DNA of 64,000 nucleotides from contig JAJYWB010000016.1 of the NCBI GenBank assembly GCA_021791715.1, forward strand, positions 29,662 to 93,661, read 5' to 3'. Origin of the DNA: Planctomycetota bacterium. Lineage in GTDB: Bacteria; Planctomycetota; Planctomycetia; Isosphaerales; Isosphaeraceae. The notes beneath the pieces were generated by a model, which saw nothing but the letters and a program-made list of their open reading frames with translations, did not search any database and was not told the DNA's origin. Of the stretch, positions 1-9,779 are shown piece by piece; within the stretch, counting starts at the first letter, position 1, and every line of letters begins with the position of its first letter. The position numbers and the translations under genes were made by a program.

Positions 1-2654
1 TCCTCGTCGCCTTCGATCCAACCCTCGGGACGAACGGGACGCCGTTCGTCGAGCGAAGACATGTCGTTCGCCGCGTCGATCACGATCGAAGGAACCCCCG
101 CGATCGCCGACTGCTCGACGATCCGCCGCAATAAAACCGATTTCCCCGACCCCGCTCCCGCAACCACAAAAACATGTTTTTCGAGTAATTTAATGCTTCC
201 ATACAAAGGCTCTTCGGGCTTACCCGCGATGATCTTTAAACCAAAGCATATTTCGGGCGGTGAAGTCGACGCGATTCGGGATTGCGAAGCGGGCGTTTCG
301 TGCGAGCCGTTCATCGGAACGATCGGATTCTGTCGTTGCGTTTCCACGGCTCCCGGCGCCGAATCGATAACCGAACCGATCGAGCGATCGGCCGGGGACG
401 GCTGCGCGATCGAGGATGTGGGAGCGTGCTCGATCGGACTTGCGGGCGAGTGATCATATGAAACCTCGGTCGCCTTCTCGGTCGAAGACGCCCGCGTTTT
501 ATCAGACAAAGCTTCGGGCTCTTTCTCGGTTAAATCGGCGGGCTCTTTCTCGGTTATAGCCTCGGGCTCTTTCTCGTTTAAATCGGCGGGCGACGATTTC
601 GGAGTCGATTCGGCGACATGATCGAATAATTGAGGCGTCGATGCCTGTTCGCCGATCCGTACCGAAACCTCGGCGTTCGCGTGCGAGATCGTCGTAACCG
701 AATCGACCGAGCCGGACGAATCGATCGCCTTTGAACTCGATCGAACCGATTCCGAATCGCTTATCGGTTTGACGTCGCTCGTCGAACCGCTCGTTCCAGC
801 CTCCTCTCCGGTAACGAGCGGCGAGGGAACCGCGGCACGAATGAGCTTGAGCCCGGAAAGGGGCTTGCGCAACCTGAGCCAAGAAACGAATTCGGGATCA
901 TTCATTTGCTTGAGCTTGGAGATCGCGAACAGCGAGCGTATTTCGTCTTCGCTCGGCTCGATAAATACGCCCCCCTCCGAAAGAAAATGATCGACGAGCT
1001 TTTTGGTTTCCGCGCCTCCCGGAATCGGCCCCGTGCGGACGATCGCGAGCCTGCGAAACGGCAGCGCCGCGTCGATCCCCGCCTGGGTCGTCGCTTTTTT
1101 GAGTCGATTCTGAAAAGCCCTCGCGTTGTTCCATTGTAAAAAACGTACCGAGAAATGTTCCTCTCTTTCATTTTCATCCAAATGAATGATTCGAAGTCTG
1201 GCGTGAAGCGGCGGAACGTCGGCGCCTTTTTTAATGTAAGGGTCCACCTGAACGCCGAGATTCCCGGGAAGATCAATTTCTTGAACAAGACAAACGAGCG
1301 CATCTTGAATCAACGGTGCGAGCCGTTCGTCGTCGCACTTTTCCTCGAGCAAGAAATCGACTTCCGCCTGACGAACTTGAACCTGGAAAAGCTCGTCGAG
1401 CCGCGCGTGCGCCGGGAGCGATCGATCGACGGGACCCGTTTTCGGTTTTGGCCTGTCGTCGAACGATTCCACCTCGAAAACGAAACCTTCGGTGAGCCAT
1501 TGATCGCGCCAACGCTCACAAAGTTGAAAAATCTCGCGGGGAGTGTTCGCCTTCAACTCCGCGATCGCCGCGGGTTTGAAAGGCCATGTCGGATAAGGCG
1601 GCGTGAAATCCAACCTTGAAAACGCGATTGCGAGACGATTGCTTATCAATCGCTCGACGACCTTGTCCGCGGACGAAGGGGAGTCGAGCTTCCTCGGCGC
1701 ATGGAATCGATCGAGAAACGCCCGCGGTATCGTCGTCCTCAATATTTCCCACGTTGATTCAATACATGTGATAACACTTAGGGTGTTGAATGTTTGATCG
1801 CGGAGCGATCCGAGACCTCCGCCGATTTGATGGATGATCGACGCGGAGGCGACCGCCTGCTCGCCGTTTCGTTTGATCCTGGCGTCGACGTTGTACTGGG
1901 TGACGATCGCGTCGAGCTGATCGAACGCCAAAACGACGGGCCCGCGCAGGCTCGAAAGCCACGACAACCCCCGCACGATCTCGATCGGAGGTTTCGATCG
2001 TTTCGAGAAGCCGAACGCGATCCGTTCCGATTCCTCAATCTCGCGCCCTTGCAGCCAGGTGAACCCGATCCCGCGGATCTCAAAATTCCAATGATTCAAA
2101 CAAATCATCGCTCTAAGCACATCATGGTATACAACCGTGTTGACTCGATCGTAGGTCGAGAGCGTCTGCACGATTTTATTGAGATCTTTCGCCAAGAGAT
2201 CGGCGGGTCGGTTTTTGAGGATCTCGAGAATCTCGGCCGAATCCCGATTCTTGGGCCGCATTCGATCGATAATCGCATTAAGAATTTTATCAAGCTGTGT
2301 ATCGTTATTAAGGACGGGTTGTTGTATGGAGTGAACATACGATTGTAAAACGAGATCCCAAAAATCACGGACGTCGGTCATATCGACGAGAACGAAAGTC
2401 GCTTCGCGTTCGGTCGTCGAGGCGCGAAAGCTCGAGAGCAAATGCGTTTTGCCTGCTCCTCCTCGTCCCGTGACGACCCAGCCGGTCGGGTTTCGGGTCG
2501 CGTCTTGATTTCGCATCGCGTCGAGTTCGGCTTCAAACTGAACTCGCGTGGCGCGGTGGAGTTCGGGCGTGTCGTAGGGAGAATCCTCCCACACGCTCGA
2601 CAATTGCAGCACCCAATCGAAATCCATCGCGCGGGCGAGGGCGAGTTCGTTCAC
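1..2654 (-). CDS. Dual-domain ATPase (AAA plus HerA/DUF87-like), 3' end beyond window
   Basis: I translated this by hand as one open frame of 884 codons running off the left edge. It starts at GTG 2654, which overlaps the upstream stop as GTGA. The N-terminal part has a Walker A (GRGGAGKT, residues 63-70) and a Walker B-like LAFDQLDA near residue 240, so it is a P-loop ATPase module. A middle region of about 300 residues is unrecognised. A Ser/Thr/Glu-rich linker with repeated EKEP units follows (roughly residues 670-710). A second Walker A (GAGSGKS, near residue 830) precedes DAANDM, which resembles the D-x-x-N-D stretch of HerA/DUF87 translocases. A role as a DNA translocase or defence ATPase is inferred. 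Partners may lie beyond the left edge. Family membership is moderately sure; the system is unnamed. Confidence 0.75.
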   Translation of the reverse strand, partial: MNELALARAMDFDWVLQLSSVWEDSPYDTPELHRATRVQFEAELDAMRNQDATRNPTGWVVTGRGGAGKTHLLSSFRASTTEREATFVLVDMTDVRDFWDLVLQSYVHSIQQPVLNNDTQLDKILNAIIDRMRPKNRDSAEILEILKNRPADLLAKDLNKIVQTLSTYDRVNTVVYHDVLRAMICLNHWNFEIRGIGFTWLQGREIEESERIAFGFSKRSKPPIEIVRGLSWLSSLRGPVVLAFDQLDAIVTQYNVDARIKRNGEQAVASASIIHQIGGGLGSLRDQTFNTLSVITCIESTWEILRTTIPRAFLDRFHAPRKLDSPSSADKVVERLISNRLAIAFSRLDFTPPYPTWPFKPAAIAELKANTPREIFQLCERWRDQWLTEGFVFEVESFDDRPKPKTGPVDRSLPAHARLDELFQVQVRQAEVDFLLEEKCDDERLAPLIQDALVCLVQEIDLPGNLGVQVDPYIKKGADVPPLHARLRIIHLDENEREEHFSVRFLQWNNARAFQNRLKKATTQAGIDAALPFRRLAIVRTGPIPGGAETKKLVDHFLSEGGVFIEPSEDEIRSLFAISKLKQMNDPEFVSWLRLRKPLSGLKLIRAAVPSPLVTGEEAGTSGSTSDVKPISDSESVRSSSKAIDSSGSVDSVTTISHANAEVSVRIGEQASTPQLFDHVAESTPKSSPADLNEKEPEAITEKEPADLTEKEPEALSDKTRASSTEKATEVSYDHSPASPIEHAPTSSIAQPSPADRSIGSVIDSAPGAVETQRQNPIVPMNGSHETPASQSRIASTSPPEICFGLKIIAGKPEEPLYGSIKLLEKHVFVVAGAGSGKSVLLRRIVEQSAIAGVPSIVIDAANDMSSLDERRPVRPEGWIEGDE

Positions 2655-3406
2655 GACGATCGTTCTCCCAGATAGACGATATGGCGAACGTGCCCCGACG
2701 GAACGTAAAGCGCCGCGGTCCGATCGTCGTCGCCGATCTCCAGCGGATTTTCGAGCGGATAAAGCGCGACCCTCCCCTTGTCGGCCATATCGATCAAGGC
2801 GCGATCGAGTTCGTCGCGATCGATCGCGGGAATCTCGCGTCTCAAATCGGCGAGGCGTACCCGTATGTTTTGTTGATTGTGTGTGATGCGGTGATACGCG
2901 TCTTCGATCAGACGGGGGATATCGATCGAATCATGAATGAACTCGACCGGCTCACGATCGTTCGATTTCACGTCGATCGTCTTCGTCGGTTGATCGCCGA
3001 ACGATTCGTCAAAACGGGACCGATGAGATTCGTTAACGATAGTATTTTGATACGATTTTCCGGAGATAAACTCGCCGAGCGTCGCTCCGTTGGCTTCGAG
3101 ATGCCTCTCGATTTTCCTCAGCAACCGTTCGAGCGTATTGACCGTGTTCGCTCGCGGCGGAAAGGAAACCTGGAAGCTGCGTGTCAGTAGCTCCCAGCCC
3201 GAATCGGTCAGGGCGATGTACATCGCGAGAGTGTTTTTGGGAGGCTTTTTACGTTTCGAAGTTTCGATCAACCCCGCCGCGACGAGTCGGTCGCGAACTC
3301 CCTTCTCGAGCCTCGGTCTGAAATCGGGGTTGAATTCGCCCCCGTCGTCCGAGATCGCGAGCCGCCATAAAATCAAATAATCCATCGGCTTGATTATTTC
3401 AGACAT
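2651..3406 (-). CDS. Winged-helix-like protein, upstream partner of the dual ATPase
   Basis: A soluble 251-aa protein. ATG 3406 is preferred over upstream starts because AAGGA sits about 7 bases before it. The N-terminal part (LILWRLAI through the region with GLIETSKRK and ALTDSGWELL) reads like a MarR-type winged helix. The C-terminal part (YHRIT, VRLADLRR, the LDRALIDM helix, GRVALYPL, HIVYLG) reads like a second winged-helix domain that ends in a beta hairpin. No catalytic motif is visible. The stop overlaps the GTG of the ATPase gene, so the two are translationally coupled and probably form one complex or an ATPase plus DNA-binding adaptor. The exact function is unknown; the pairing is the main clue. 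Confidence 0.7.
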   Translation of the reverse strand: MSEIIKPMDYLILWRLAISDDGGEFNPDFRPRLEKGVRDRLVAAGLIETSKRKKPPKNTLAMYIALTDSGWELLTRSFQVSFPPRANTVNTLERLLRKIERHLEANGATLGEFISGKSYQNTIVNESHRSRFDESFGDQPTKTIDVKSNDREPVEFIHDSIDIPRLIEDAYHRITHNQQNIRVRLADLRREIPAIDRDELDRALIDMADKGRVALYPLENPLEIGDDDRTAALYVPSGHVRHIVYLGERSS

Positions 3407-3516
3407 CGGCAATCCTTGAAGAGAAAGGACGATCGGATTCGGAACGGAGGCGCCTGGGGAAAACGTTACAGGGCTTGCGGAGAGCGAATTCATTCGCGAC
3501 CGGGCGAACGTCTCGC

Positions 3517-4041
3517 TTACTTTCCGCTCTCCTTGCCGGGCTTGTCGACGATCGAGAAGATTTCGTCGTCGGCGAGCCCCGCCACCCGCTCGCCTTCGGC
3601 TTCTAAACGTTCGTAAGGGAGATCGCGGATCGATTCGACGAGCTTCGGTCGCAGCGTGAACGAGAGCGTTCGTCCCGATTTTTTATCGCGGACGACGGTT
3701 TGAAGAGCCTCGACGGACGCCTCTTCGACCTTGAGATTGAGCTTCCCGGCGCTCGCCCCCGTCGCCGCCTGCAGACCGTCCGCCATGCACGAATACCGCA
3801 CCTTCGCGGGACAACGATGAACGATCGAAATCGAGAAATCATGCCGTTTAATCCCGAACTCCTTGAGAGAACGTTCGCCGATCCGGTAACCCGCGACGGC
3901 CCACGGCCCCGCCGAACCGTGGATTTCTCGAACCCGAGCCAGACATTCGTCAATCGCCGCTCGATCGGGAGAACCCGCGGCGATTAGCGCCGACGCGATC
4001 GCGACTGCGAACGCCGATCGTTTTACTCTCAATGTCGTCAT
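3517..4041 (-). CDS. FmdE-like secreted protein
   Basis: 174 aa from ATG 4041 (AAGGCG upstream). The N-terminus is a hydrophobic signal-like segment (AFAVAIASALIAAG). The body carries hallmarks of the formylmethanofuran dehydrogenase subunit E domain: a glycine-rich start (GPWAVAGYRIGE), VHRCP, YSCMADGLQAATGAS and KLNL. In methanogens FmdE belongs to a tungsten/molybdenum enzyme complex. Stand-alone copies in bacteria have no settled role, so only the domain is called. It lies 64 bases after the DUF1080 gene on the same strand and may be co-transcribed with it. The Cys and His of VHRCP and YSC are plausible metal ligands. Confidence 0.7.
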   Translation of the reverse strand: MTTLRVKRSAFAVAIASALIAAGSPDRAAIDECLARVREIHGSAGPWAVAGYRIGERSLKEFGIKRHDFSISIVHRCPAKVRYSCMADGLQAATGASAGKLNLKVEEASVEALQTVVRDKKSGRTLSFTLRPKLVESIRDLPYERLEAEGERVAGLADDEIFSIVDKPGKESGK

Positions 4042-4105
4042 ATGAGATACGCCTTGAAAATGATTGGGGCCGATCGTAACGAGCCGCCTAGAAGGTCGCA
4101 TTTAA

Positions 4106-4777
4106 TCACAACGGTCGGACGCTCACTTCTTTATAGTAAACGTGCGACTTTTCGCCGTAATCGTCGTGATTCTGCAGGCCGATGTATCCTTTTTCGGGGC
4201 GGGGTCCGCGCTCGGGCTCGTAATCCTTCTTGCGTTCGGGGATGACCGCGGTCGCGGGGTCGAAATCGTTCACCAAAACTCCGTTGATCATCACCTGAAC
4301 ACGTTTGCCCTTAAGCGTGATCTCCATCGTGTTCCACTCGCCGGGGGGCTTGACGGGTCTCGAATTCGCCTTCGAGAGCGAGTAGATCGCCCCGGTCGTG
4401 TGCCAATCGTCCTCGGAATCGCATATCTGAACTTCGTAGCCGTGATGCACCGCGAACCAGGGATCTTTGGGCTTATCGGCGATGGCGACATAAACCCCGG
4501 CGTTCGAAGATTTGGTCGCCGTTTTATACACGACCTTGATCACGCAATCGCCGAACTTTTCCTTGGTGTACCAAAGGAGTCCCATTCCCCCCTCGGTTCG
4601 AATGATTCCATCTTCGACGATCATCTTGCCGGGACCGACGTGTTCCCACCCTTCGAGCGATTTGCCGTCGAACAGCGATCGCCACGCCGAAGACTTCGCG
4701 TCCTTGTCGTCGCGAGCCCACGCCGCGGCGACGAGCGTCGCCGAAACGACGACTCCAAGCGCCAGAATGTTCTTCAT
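4106..4777 (-). CDS. DUF1080 (3-keto-disaccharide hydrolase-type) secreted protein
   Basis: 223 aa from ATG 4777, with GAGG about 8 bases upstream; an upstream in-frame ATG at 4792 is less likely. A signal peptide (LALGVVVSATLVAAAWA) precedes a concanavalin-like beta-sandwich of the DUF1080 type: SLFDGKSLEGWEHVG, EDGIIRTEGG, then YEVQI, GEWNTMEITLKG, INGVLVNDF and a final GYIGLQNH block. Family members are exported and abundant in planctomycetes, and some hydrolyse 3-keto-glycosides. No catalytic residue can be assigned here by eye. It is transcribed away from the cytochrome/PSD1 gene across a 336-base divergent spacer. Confidence 0.85.
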   Translation of the reverse strand: MKNILALGVVVSATLVAAAWARDDKDAKSSAWRSLFDGKSLEGWEHVGPGKMIVEDGIIRTEGGMGLLWYTKEKFGDCVIKVVYKTATKSSNAGVYVAIADKPKDPWFAVHHGYEVQICDSEDDWHTTGAIYSLSKANSRPVKPPGEWNTMEITLKGKRVQVMINGVLVNDFDPATAVIPERKKDYEPERGPRPEKGYIGLQNHDDYGEKSHVYYKEVSVRPL

Positions 4778-5113
4778 TGGATCGTCCCTCAACGTAAGTA
4801 GCTCGATCGATCAAAGCTCAATTCAATACCGCTTTCTCGGCTCGGTCAAGAAGCGAACGACGACGACCTCGTTGAAAATCCACATAAAAACATTCAAGTG
4901 TAGGATGAAATCCAAGAGATCGCTCGGCGCGTCGGTCGATTCTCTCCGATATCGATCGAACCGATTCGATCGCGATCGCGCCGGCGACGAGAATAAAACG
5001 GTCCGCGACCGTCGCCGATTCGCGCGATTACCATCTTCATTTCCCGATCGCACGCGGTTATACTGCGTTTAACCTTTGTTCAAAATAGGGCGAAGGAGCT
5101 TGGGGAGGATCGC
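4778..5113. other. Divergent intergenic spacer
   Basis: This 336-base spacer separates the minus-strand DUF1080 gene from the plus-strand cytochrome/PSD1 gene and must hold both promoters. I see no convincing promoter hexamers, operator or RNA gene. The only clear signal is the GGGAGG ribosome-binding site just before ATG 5114. Confidence 0.5.
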
Positions 5114-7639
5114 ATGAATCGAACGATTCGCTTGGTTTTGGCCGCGGTCGCTCTGGGATGTTTCGGTTTGCGGTCGATTTTCGCCGGCGACCAGCCGTCT
5201 CGCTCGGTCGACGACGCCGAGACTTTTTTCGAGCTCAAGGTTCGTCCCGCTTTGACCGCTCATTGCGTGAAGTGCCACGGCGCCAAAAAGGCGAGCGGCG
5301 GGCTCCGGCTCGACGATCGCGACGCGCTGCTCAAAGGAGGAGAGACCGGCCCCGCGATCGCCCCTGGGAACCCAAGCGAAAGCCTGCTCGTGCACGCGAT
5401 TCGACGCGAAGACGAATCGCTTAAGATGCCTCCCGACAAGCCCCTCCCCGAACCGATTCGCAAAGATATTGAAGCTTGGATCGCCGCGGGCGCGGCGTGG
5501 CCCAAAGGACCTTCGCAGCGCCCCTCGACGACCGATGCGAAACCGCACTGGGCTTTCGAGCCGCTCAAAACGCAAGCTCCCCCCGCCGACCCCGCGGGAT
5601 GGGCCGGGGGTAACCCGATCGACCGCTGGATCGCCGCTTCAAGACGCGAGCATCGCGTCGCGCCTGTAAAATCCGCGGATAAACGAACGTTAATTCGACG
5701 CGCGTCGTTCGATCTCACCGGGCTTCCCCCCGCTCCCGAACGCGTCGAATCGTTTCTCGCCGATGAACGCCCCGACGCTTTCTCCAGGCTCGTCGACGAA
5801 CTCCTTGAATCGCCGCGTTACGGCGAACGATGGGGGCGTTATTGGCTCGATCTGGCTCGCTACGCCGATACCGCGGGAGACAACTCGGATTACCCGATTC
5901 CGCAAGCGTATCTTTATCGCGATTACGTGATCGACGCGTTCAACGCCGATATCCCCTACGATCGCTTTCTCCACGAACAATTGGCCGGCGATATCCTCGC
6001 CGGCGCCGGGCCCGCCCAGGATTTCGCGCGAAAAGTCGTCGCCACGGGATTTCTCGCTCAGGCTAAACGATTCGGCACGCGAAAACTTGAAGACATGCAC
6101 CTTATTATCGAAGATACGCTCCACACTACGGGACAAGTCGTGCTGGGATTGTCGCTCCGTTGTGCTCGGTGTCATGATCATAAATTTGATCCTTTGACGT
6201 CGCGCGATTATTACGCGCTTTACGGGTTTTTCGCGAGCACGGGCTATCCGTTCGCCGGCGCCGAAGAGGATCACAAGCAAAGCGAATTCGCCCCGCTCGT
6301 TCCCCCCGCCGATATCGAGGCGAGGCGCAAGGCGCGCGACGAGGCGATCGCCAAGATCAAGGCGGAAATCGCTCTGCGCGAATCGACCGATCCGAATGCG
6401 ATTCGCGTACGCGAGATCGACTCCTCCTTGTCGGTTTGGAACGCAGGCCGCGAAGAAATCGACGGGATCGAAAAATATTCATCAATCACGGCTTTGATCG
6501 GTGAATTGCACGCCGAGCGGACCGTCGCGAACGACCGCGCGACCGCGGCGCTCAAACCGTTACGCGACGAATTGGCGAGGATCGAGAAGGAATCTCCTCT
6601 CGCCGGAGTTCCAACGGCGTACGCGGTGCACGAGGGGACGCCGACCGACGCGAAGTTTCAAAAAGGGGGCGATCCCAGGAAACCGGGAGAAGTCGTTCGG
6701 CGCGGCGTGCCGAAAATCCTCGACGCTTCGGGAACGATCGCGATCCCTCCCGAGACGAGCGGGCGGCTTGAACTCGCGAGATGGCTCACCGACGGGCCTC
6801 CCAAACCTCTCGTCGCTCGAGTGATGGCGAACCGCGTTTGGCAACGACATTTCGGGAAACCGATCGTCGCGACCCCGTCCGATTTCGGCCTTCGGGGAAC
6901 TCCGCCGACTCACCCCGAATTGCTCGACCTGCTCGCCTCGGAATTCATTAAATCGGGCTGGTCGATCAAGGCGATGCATCGAAAAATCATGCTCTCTAAA
7001 ACTTATCAACTTTCGTCCGATTTCGATTCGTCGAACGCCGAAATCGATTCGGGGAACGCGTGGTATTGGCGGTTCGACCGGCGTCCGCTCGACGCCGAGG
7101 CGCTGCGCGATTCGTTGCTCGAACTTTCAGGATCGCTGCTGATCGATCGTCCCGGTCCCCATCCGTTCCCGCCTCAGGAAAAATGGCGATTCACGGCGCA
7201 TCATCAATTTCACGCGTATTACGAATCGAATCATCGGACGATTTACCAGATGGTTCAACGCATGCAGCCTCATCCGTATTTATCGTTGTTCAACGGTCCC
7301 GATACAAGCATGACGACCCCGGTGCGCGACGATTCGACGCTCCCTTTGCAATCGCTTTATCTCTTGAACGGAGAATTCGTTCACAAGAGATCGCACGAAT
7401 TCGCGCGGCGCCTGATCGCGACCGAACCGAACGACCTCGCCCGGATCGATCGCGCCTTCCTCAAGGCGTACGCGAGGCCCGCTTCGACCGAAGAGAAGGA
7501 GCGAATCGAGGCGAACCTTAATCGCTATCGCGCCGCGCTCGCCGCCGAATCGGTCCCAGCGGAACAACGAGAGGTCGAAACCTGGGCGAGCCTGACGCGC
7601 GCGATCATGGCATCAAACGAGTTTATTTTCGTGGATTAA
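5114..7639 (+). CDS. Planctomycete cytochrome c / DUF1549-DUF1553 (PSD1) protein
   Basis: 841 aa with a GGGAGG ribosome-binding site. A signal peptide (residues 1-24) is followed by the Planctomycete-type cytochrome c domain with one heme motif CVKCH (residues 51-55), then KMPPDKPLP and AWIAAGA. A DUF1549 region follows (YGERWGRYWLDLARYADT, YRDYVIDAFNADIPYDRF) and contains a second motif, RCARCHDHKFDP, near residue 350. The DUF1553 domain is C-terminal (ARVMANRVWQRHFG, SDFGLRGTPPTHPELLD). Such proteins are always paired with DUF1501 proteins, as here. The pair is thought to act in the cell envelope, possibly in polysaccharide or sulfated-glycan use, but no biochemical role is established. Confidence 0.95.
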   Translation: MNRTIRLVLAAVALGCFGLRSIFAGDQPSRSVDDAETFFELKVRPALTAHCVKCHGAKKASGGLRLDDRDALLKGGETGPAIAPGNPSESLLVHAIRREDESLKMPPDKPLPEPIRKDIEAWIAAGAAWPKGPSQRPSTTDAKPHWAFEPLKTQAPPADPAGWAGGNPIDRWIAASRREHRVAPVKSADKRTLIRRASFDLTGLPPAPERVESFLADERPDAFSRLVDELLESPRYGERWGRYWLDLARYADTAGDNSDYPIPQAYLYRDYVIDAFNADIPYDRFLHEQLAGDILAGAGPAQDFARKVVATGFLAQAKRFGTRKLEDMHLIIEDTLHTTGQVVLGLSLRCARCHDHKFDPLTSRDYYALYGFFASTGYPFAGAEEDHKQSEFAPLVPPADIEARRKARDEAIAKIKAEIALRESTDPNAIRVREIDSSLSVWNAGREEIDGIEKYSSITALIGELHAERTVANDRATAALKPLRDELARIEKESPLAGVPTAYAVHEGTPTDAKFQKGGDPRKPGEVVRRGVPKILDASGTIAIPPETSGRLELARWLTDGPPKPLVARVMANRVWQRHFGKPIVATPSDFGLRGTPPTHPELLDLLASEFIKSGWSIKAMHRKIMLSKTYQLSSDFDSSNAEIDSGNAWYWRFDRRPLDAEALRDSLLELSGSLLIDRPGPHPFPPQEKWRFTAHHQFHAYYESNHRTIYQMVQRMQPHPYLSLFNGPDTSMTTPVRDDSTLPLQSLYLLNGEFVHKRSHEFARRLIATEPNDLARIDRAFLKAYARPASTEEKERIEANLNRYRAALAAESVPAEQREVETWASLTRAIMASNEFIFVD

Positions 7640-7708
7640 CGGAGATCGCTCGGCCCGACCGCGATTAACAAAGCGATCACCTATAAGATATCCTTTTAGA
7701 GGTATGCG

Positions 7709-9076
7709 ATGATGAGTCAGAACGTGATCGATCGTCGCGGATTTTTGGCTCGATCGGCGGGAGCGGCGCTCGGCGGGCTCGGGCTTTACGGCGACCTCGT
7801 TCGCGCCGCGGCGCTTCAGGGGGGCGGCCCGCTCGCGCCCAAACCGGGGCATTTCCCCTCCAAAGCCAAGCATTTGATTTTGTTTTTTATGACGGGAGGA
7901 ATGTCTCATCTTGATACGTTTGATTATAAGCCGAAGCTCCAGGCCGATCACGACAAAGGGGTGGGCAAGCGGAAGGTGATGGCTTCTCCCTACGCTTGGA
8001 AGACTTACGGCAAACGGGGCAAGATGGTGAGCGAGCTGTTCGCCGAGGTCGGTTCCGTGATCGATGAATTCTGTTTTTTGCATACGATTCACGGCGATTC
8101 GGCGGGTCATTCGGCGGCGACTTTGGGGATGCTGACGGGCTCGGTGACGATTCCGATGCCGAGCCTGGGTTCGTGGGTCAGTTATGGGCTCGGCACGCTC
8201 AATCACAACCTGCCGTCGTTCGTCGTGCTCGCCGCGAAGGACCCGTACAACGGTTTTCAGGTTTGGGATTCGAGCTTTTTGCCGGCTTTTCACAAGGGGG
8301 TGCGGGTGATACCGGGGCCCGATCCTCTTCCGAACGTCAAAAGCCCCGTCGTCTCGACGACGAGGCGCGAGCTCGAGAGCCTGATGCTGCGCGATCTCAA
8401 CGAATCGCACGCGGCCCGGCGTGCCGGCGACGAGGCGCTCGCGGCGCGATCGAGTTCGTTCGAAACCGCTCAAGGCCTGATGCGCGAGGCGCCCGAGGCG
8501 TTCGATATCGGAAAAGAACCGGAACATATCTTAAATCTTTACGGAGCGAAGGCGAACGATCGCTCGTCGTTCGGCGCGCAGTGTTTGATCGCGCGACGGT
8601 TGATCGAGCGCGGAGTTCGCGTCGTCGAGCTGTTCGACGTCGGCTCGAACACGAATTGGGACAGCCATAACGATATCGAGGATCACCGGAAATTGGCTCG
8701 AAACGTCGATCGACCGCTCGCCGCGCTCGTGAAAGATCTCCGTTCGCGGGGCTTGCTCGACGAGACGTTGATCGTCGGCTGTTCCGAATTCGGCCGCACT
8801 CCGTGGCAGGATCTCACCCCCAAGGGACGCGGGCATCACAGCCAATGTTTCACCTGTTTTCTCGCGGGCGGAGGCGCCAAACGAGGCTTCGATTACGGCG
8901 TTTCGGATCATTACGGCGATAAACCCGCCGAGAATCCGATGCATGTTCACGATATGCACGCGACGATCCTCCGCCTGATGGGGCTCGACCACGAAAGGCT
9001 TACGTATCGCTACTCGGGACGCGATTTCCGGTTGACCGACGTTTATGGTAACGTCGTCGATGCCGTGATCGCGTGA
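7709..9076 (+). CDS. DUF1501 Tat-exported protein
   Basis: 455 aa starting at the first of two adjacent ATGs, with AGAGG a few bases upstream. The N-terminus has a twin-arginine signal (DRRGFLARSAG), which implies folded export. The body is the DUF1501 fold, related to alkaline phosphatases and sulfatases: LILFFMTGGMSHLDTFDYKP, FLHTIHGDSAGHS, then ELFDVGSNTNWDSHND and a late VGCSEFGRTP with GRGHHS. The conserved Asp and His residues are consistent with metal binding. It follows the PSD1 gene by 69 bases in the same direction, and the two are the classical planctomycete gene pair. The substrate is unknown. Confidence 0.95.
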   Translation: MMSQNVIDRRGFLARSAGAALGGLGLYGDLVRAAALQGGGPLAPKPGHFPSKAKHLILFFMTGGMSHLDTFDYKPKLQADHDKGVGKRKVMASPYAWKTYGKRGKMVSELFAEVGSVIDEFCFLHTIHGDSAGHSAATLGMLTGSVTIPMPSLGSWVSYGLGTLNHNLPSFVVLAAKDPYNGFQVWDSSFLPAFHKGVRVIPGPDPLPNVKSPVVSTTRRELESLMLRDLNESHAARRAGDEALAARSSSFETAQGLMREAPEAFDIGKEPEHILNLYGAKANDRSSFGAQCLIARRLIERGVRVVELFDVGSNTNWDSHNDIEDHRKLARNVDRPLAALVKDLRSRGLLDETLIVGCSEFGRTPWQDLTPKGRGHHSQCFTCFLAGGGAKRGFDYGVSDHYGDKPAENPMHVHDMHATILRLMGLDHERLTYRYSGRDFRLTDVYGNVVDAVIA

Positions 9077-9193
9077 CGCGAACCAAAATCGATGAAAATT
9101 CGCGTTCGTTTATCTAAGGATTCCGAACGAGAACGCTCCGCCGGGGCTGGAATCACAAAGGCGTGCGATCATAATAAAAAGGCGATTATCATT

Positions 9194-9601
9194 ATGGTCG
9201 AAAAGATCAAAAAATCCGACGACGAGTGGCGCGCCGAGCTTTCTCCCGAGCAATATCACGTTTTGCGTCAGAAGGGGACCGAGCGTGCGTTCACCGGCGC
9301 TTATTGGTCGACGAAAACTCCGGGCGTTTACGCGTGTGCGGGATGCGGCGCCGAGTTGTTTTCGTCGGACGCGAAATTCGACTCGGGATGCGGCTGGCCG
9401 AGCTTCGATCGTCCGATCGACGATGAAATCGTCGAGGAACATCGCGATACGAGCCACGGGATGATCCGAACGGAGGTGACATGCGCTCGATGCGGAGGCC
9501 ACCTGGGACACGTATTCGACGACGGCCCGCCGACGACGGGACTTCGGTATTGCATCAATTCGGCGTCGATCAATCTGGAAGATAAGCCCGCGAAATCGTG
9601 A
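9194..9601 (+). CDS. msrB: Peptide-methionine (R)-S-oxide reductase MsrB
   Basis: MsrB reduces methionine-R-sulfoxide in oxidised proteins. ATG 9194 gives 135 aa, the usual cytosolic length, with AAGGCG upstream; an ATG at 9092 would add an unconserved 34-residue leader. Two CxxC pairs (C48/C51 and C97/C100) bind structural zinc. The catalytic Cys is C120 in RYCINSASI. Other family hallmarks are [16 protein letters not shown] and [10 protein letters not shown]. No resolving Cys stands out beyond the usual candidates. The gene sits 117 bases after the DUF1501 gene and faces the convergent glycan operon, so it may be the last gene of the plus-strand unit. Confidence 0.95.
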   Translation: MVEKIKKSDDEWRAELSPEQYHVLRQKGTERAFTGAYWSTKTPGVYACAGCGAELFSSDAKFDSGCGWPSFDRPIDDEIVEEHRDTSHGMIRTEVTCARCGGHLGHVFDDGPPTTGLRYCINSASINLEDKPAKS

Positions 9602-9779
9602 TTATACCTTAAGAATGATCGATTCTTTCTCATCGAGCGCGATCGACCGCCGATTAAGTTTATTTATATCCTTATGTATAAAAATATCTCGTATGTATTT
9701 TTCTCTTACCGTCGAACGCGTGGAGGAGAACGAAGTCGTGCGCGGGGATCGGCGAAACCCCTCGTGATTGATCTCGCTT

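Noticed and set aside
9611..9627. Short hairpin AAGAAT/ATTCTT after msrB
   Set aside because: Six AT-rich pairs and no T-run; too weak to call a terminator.
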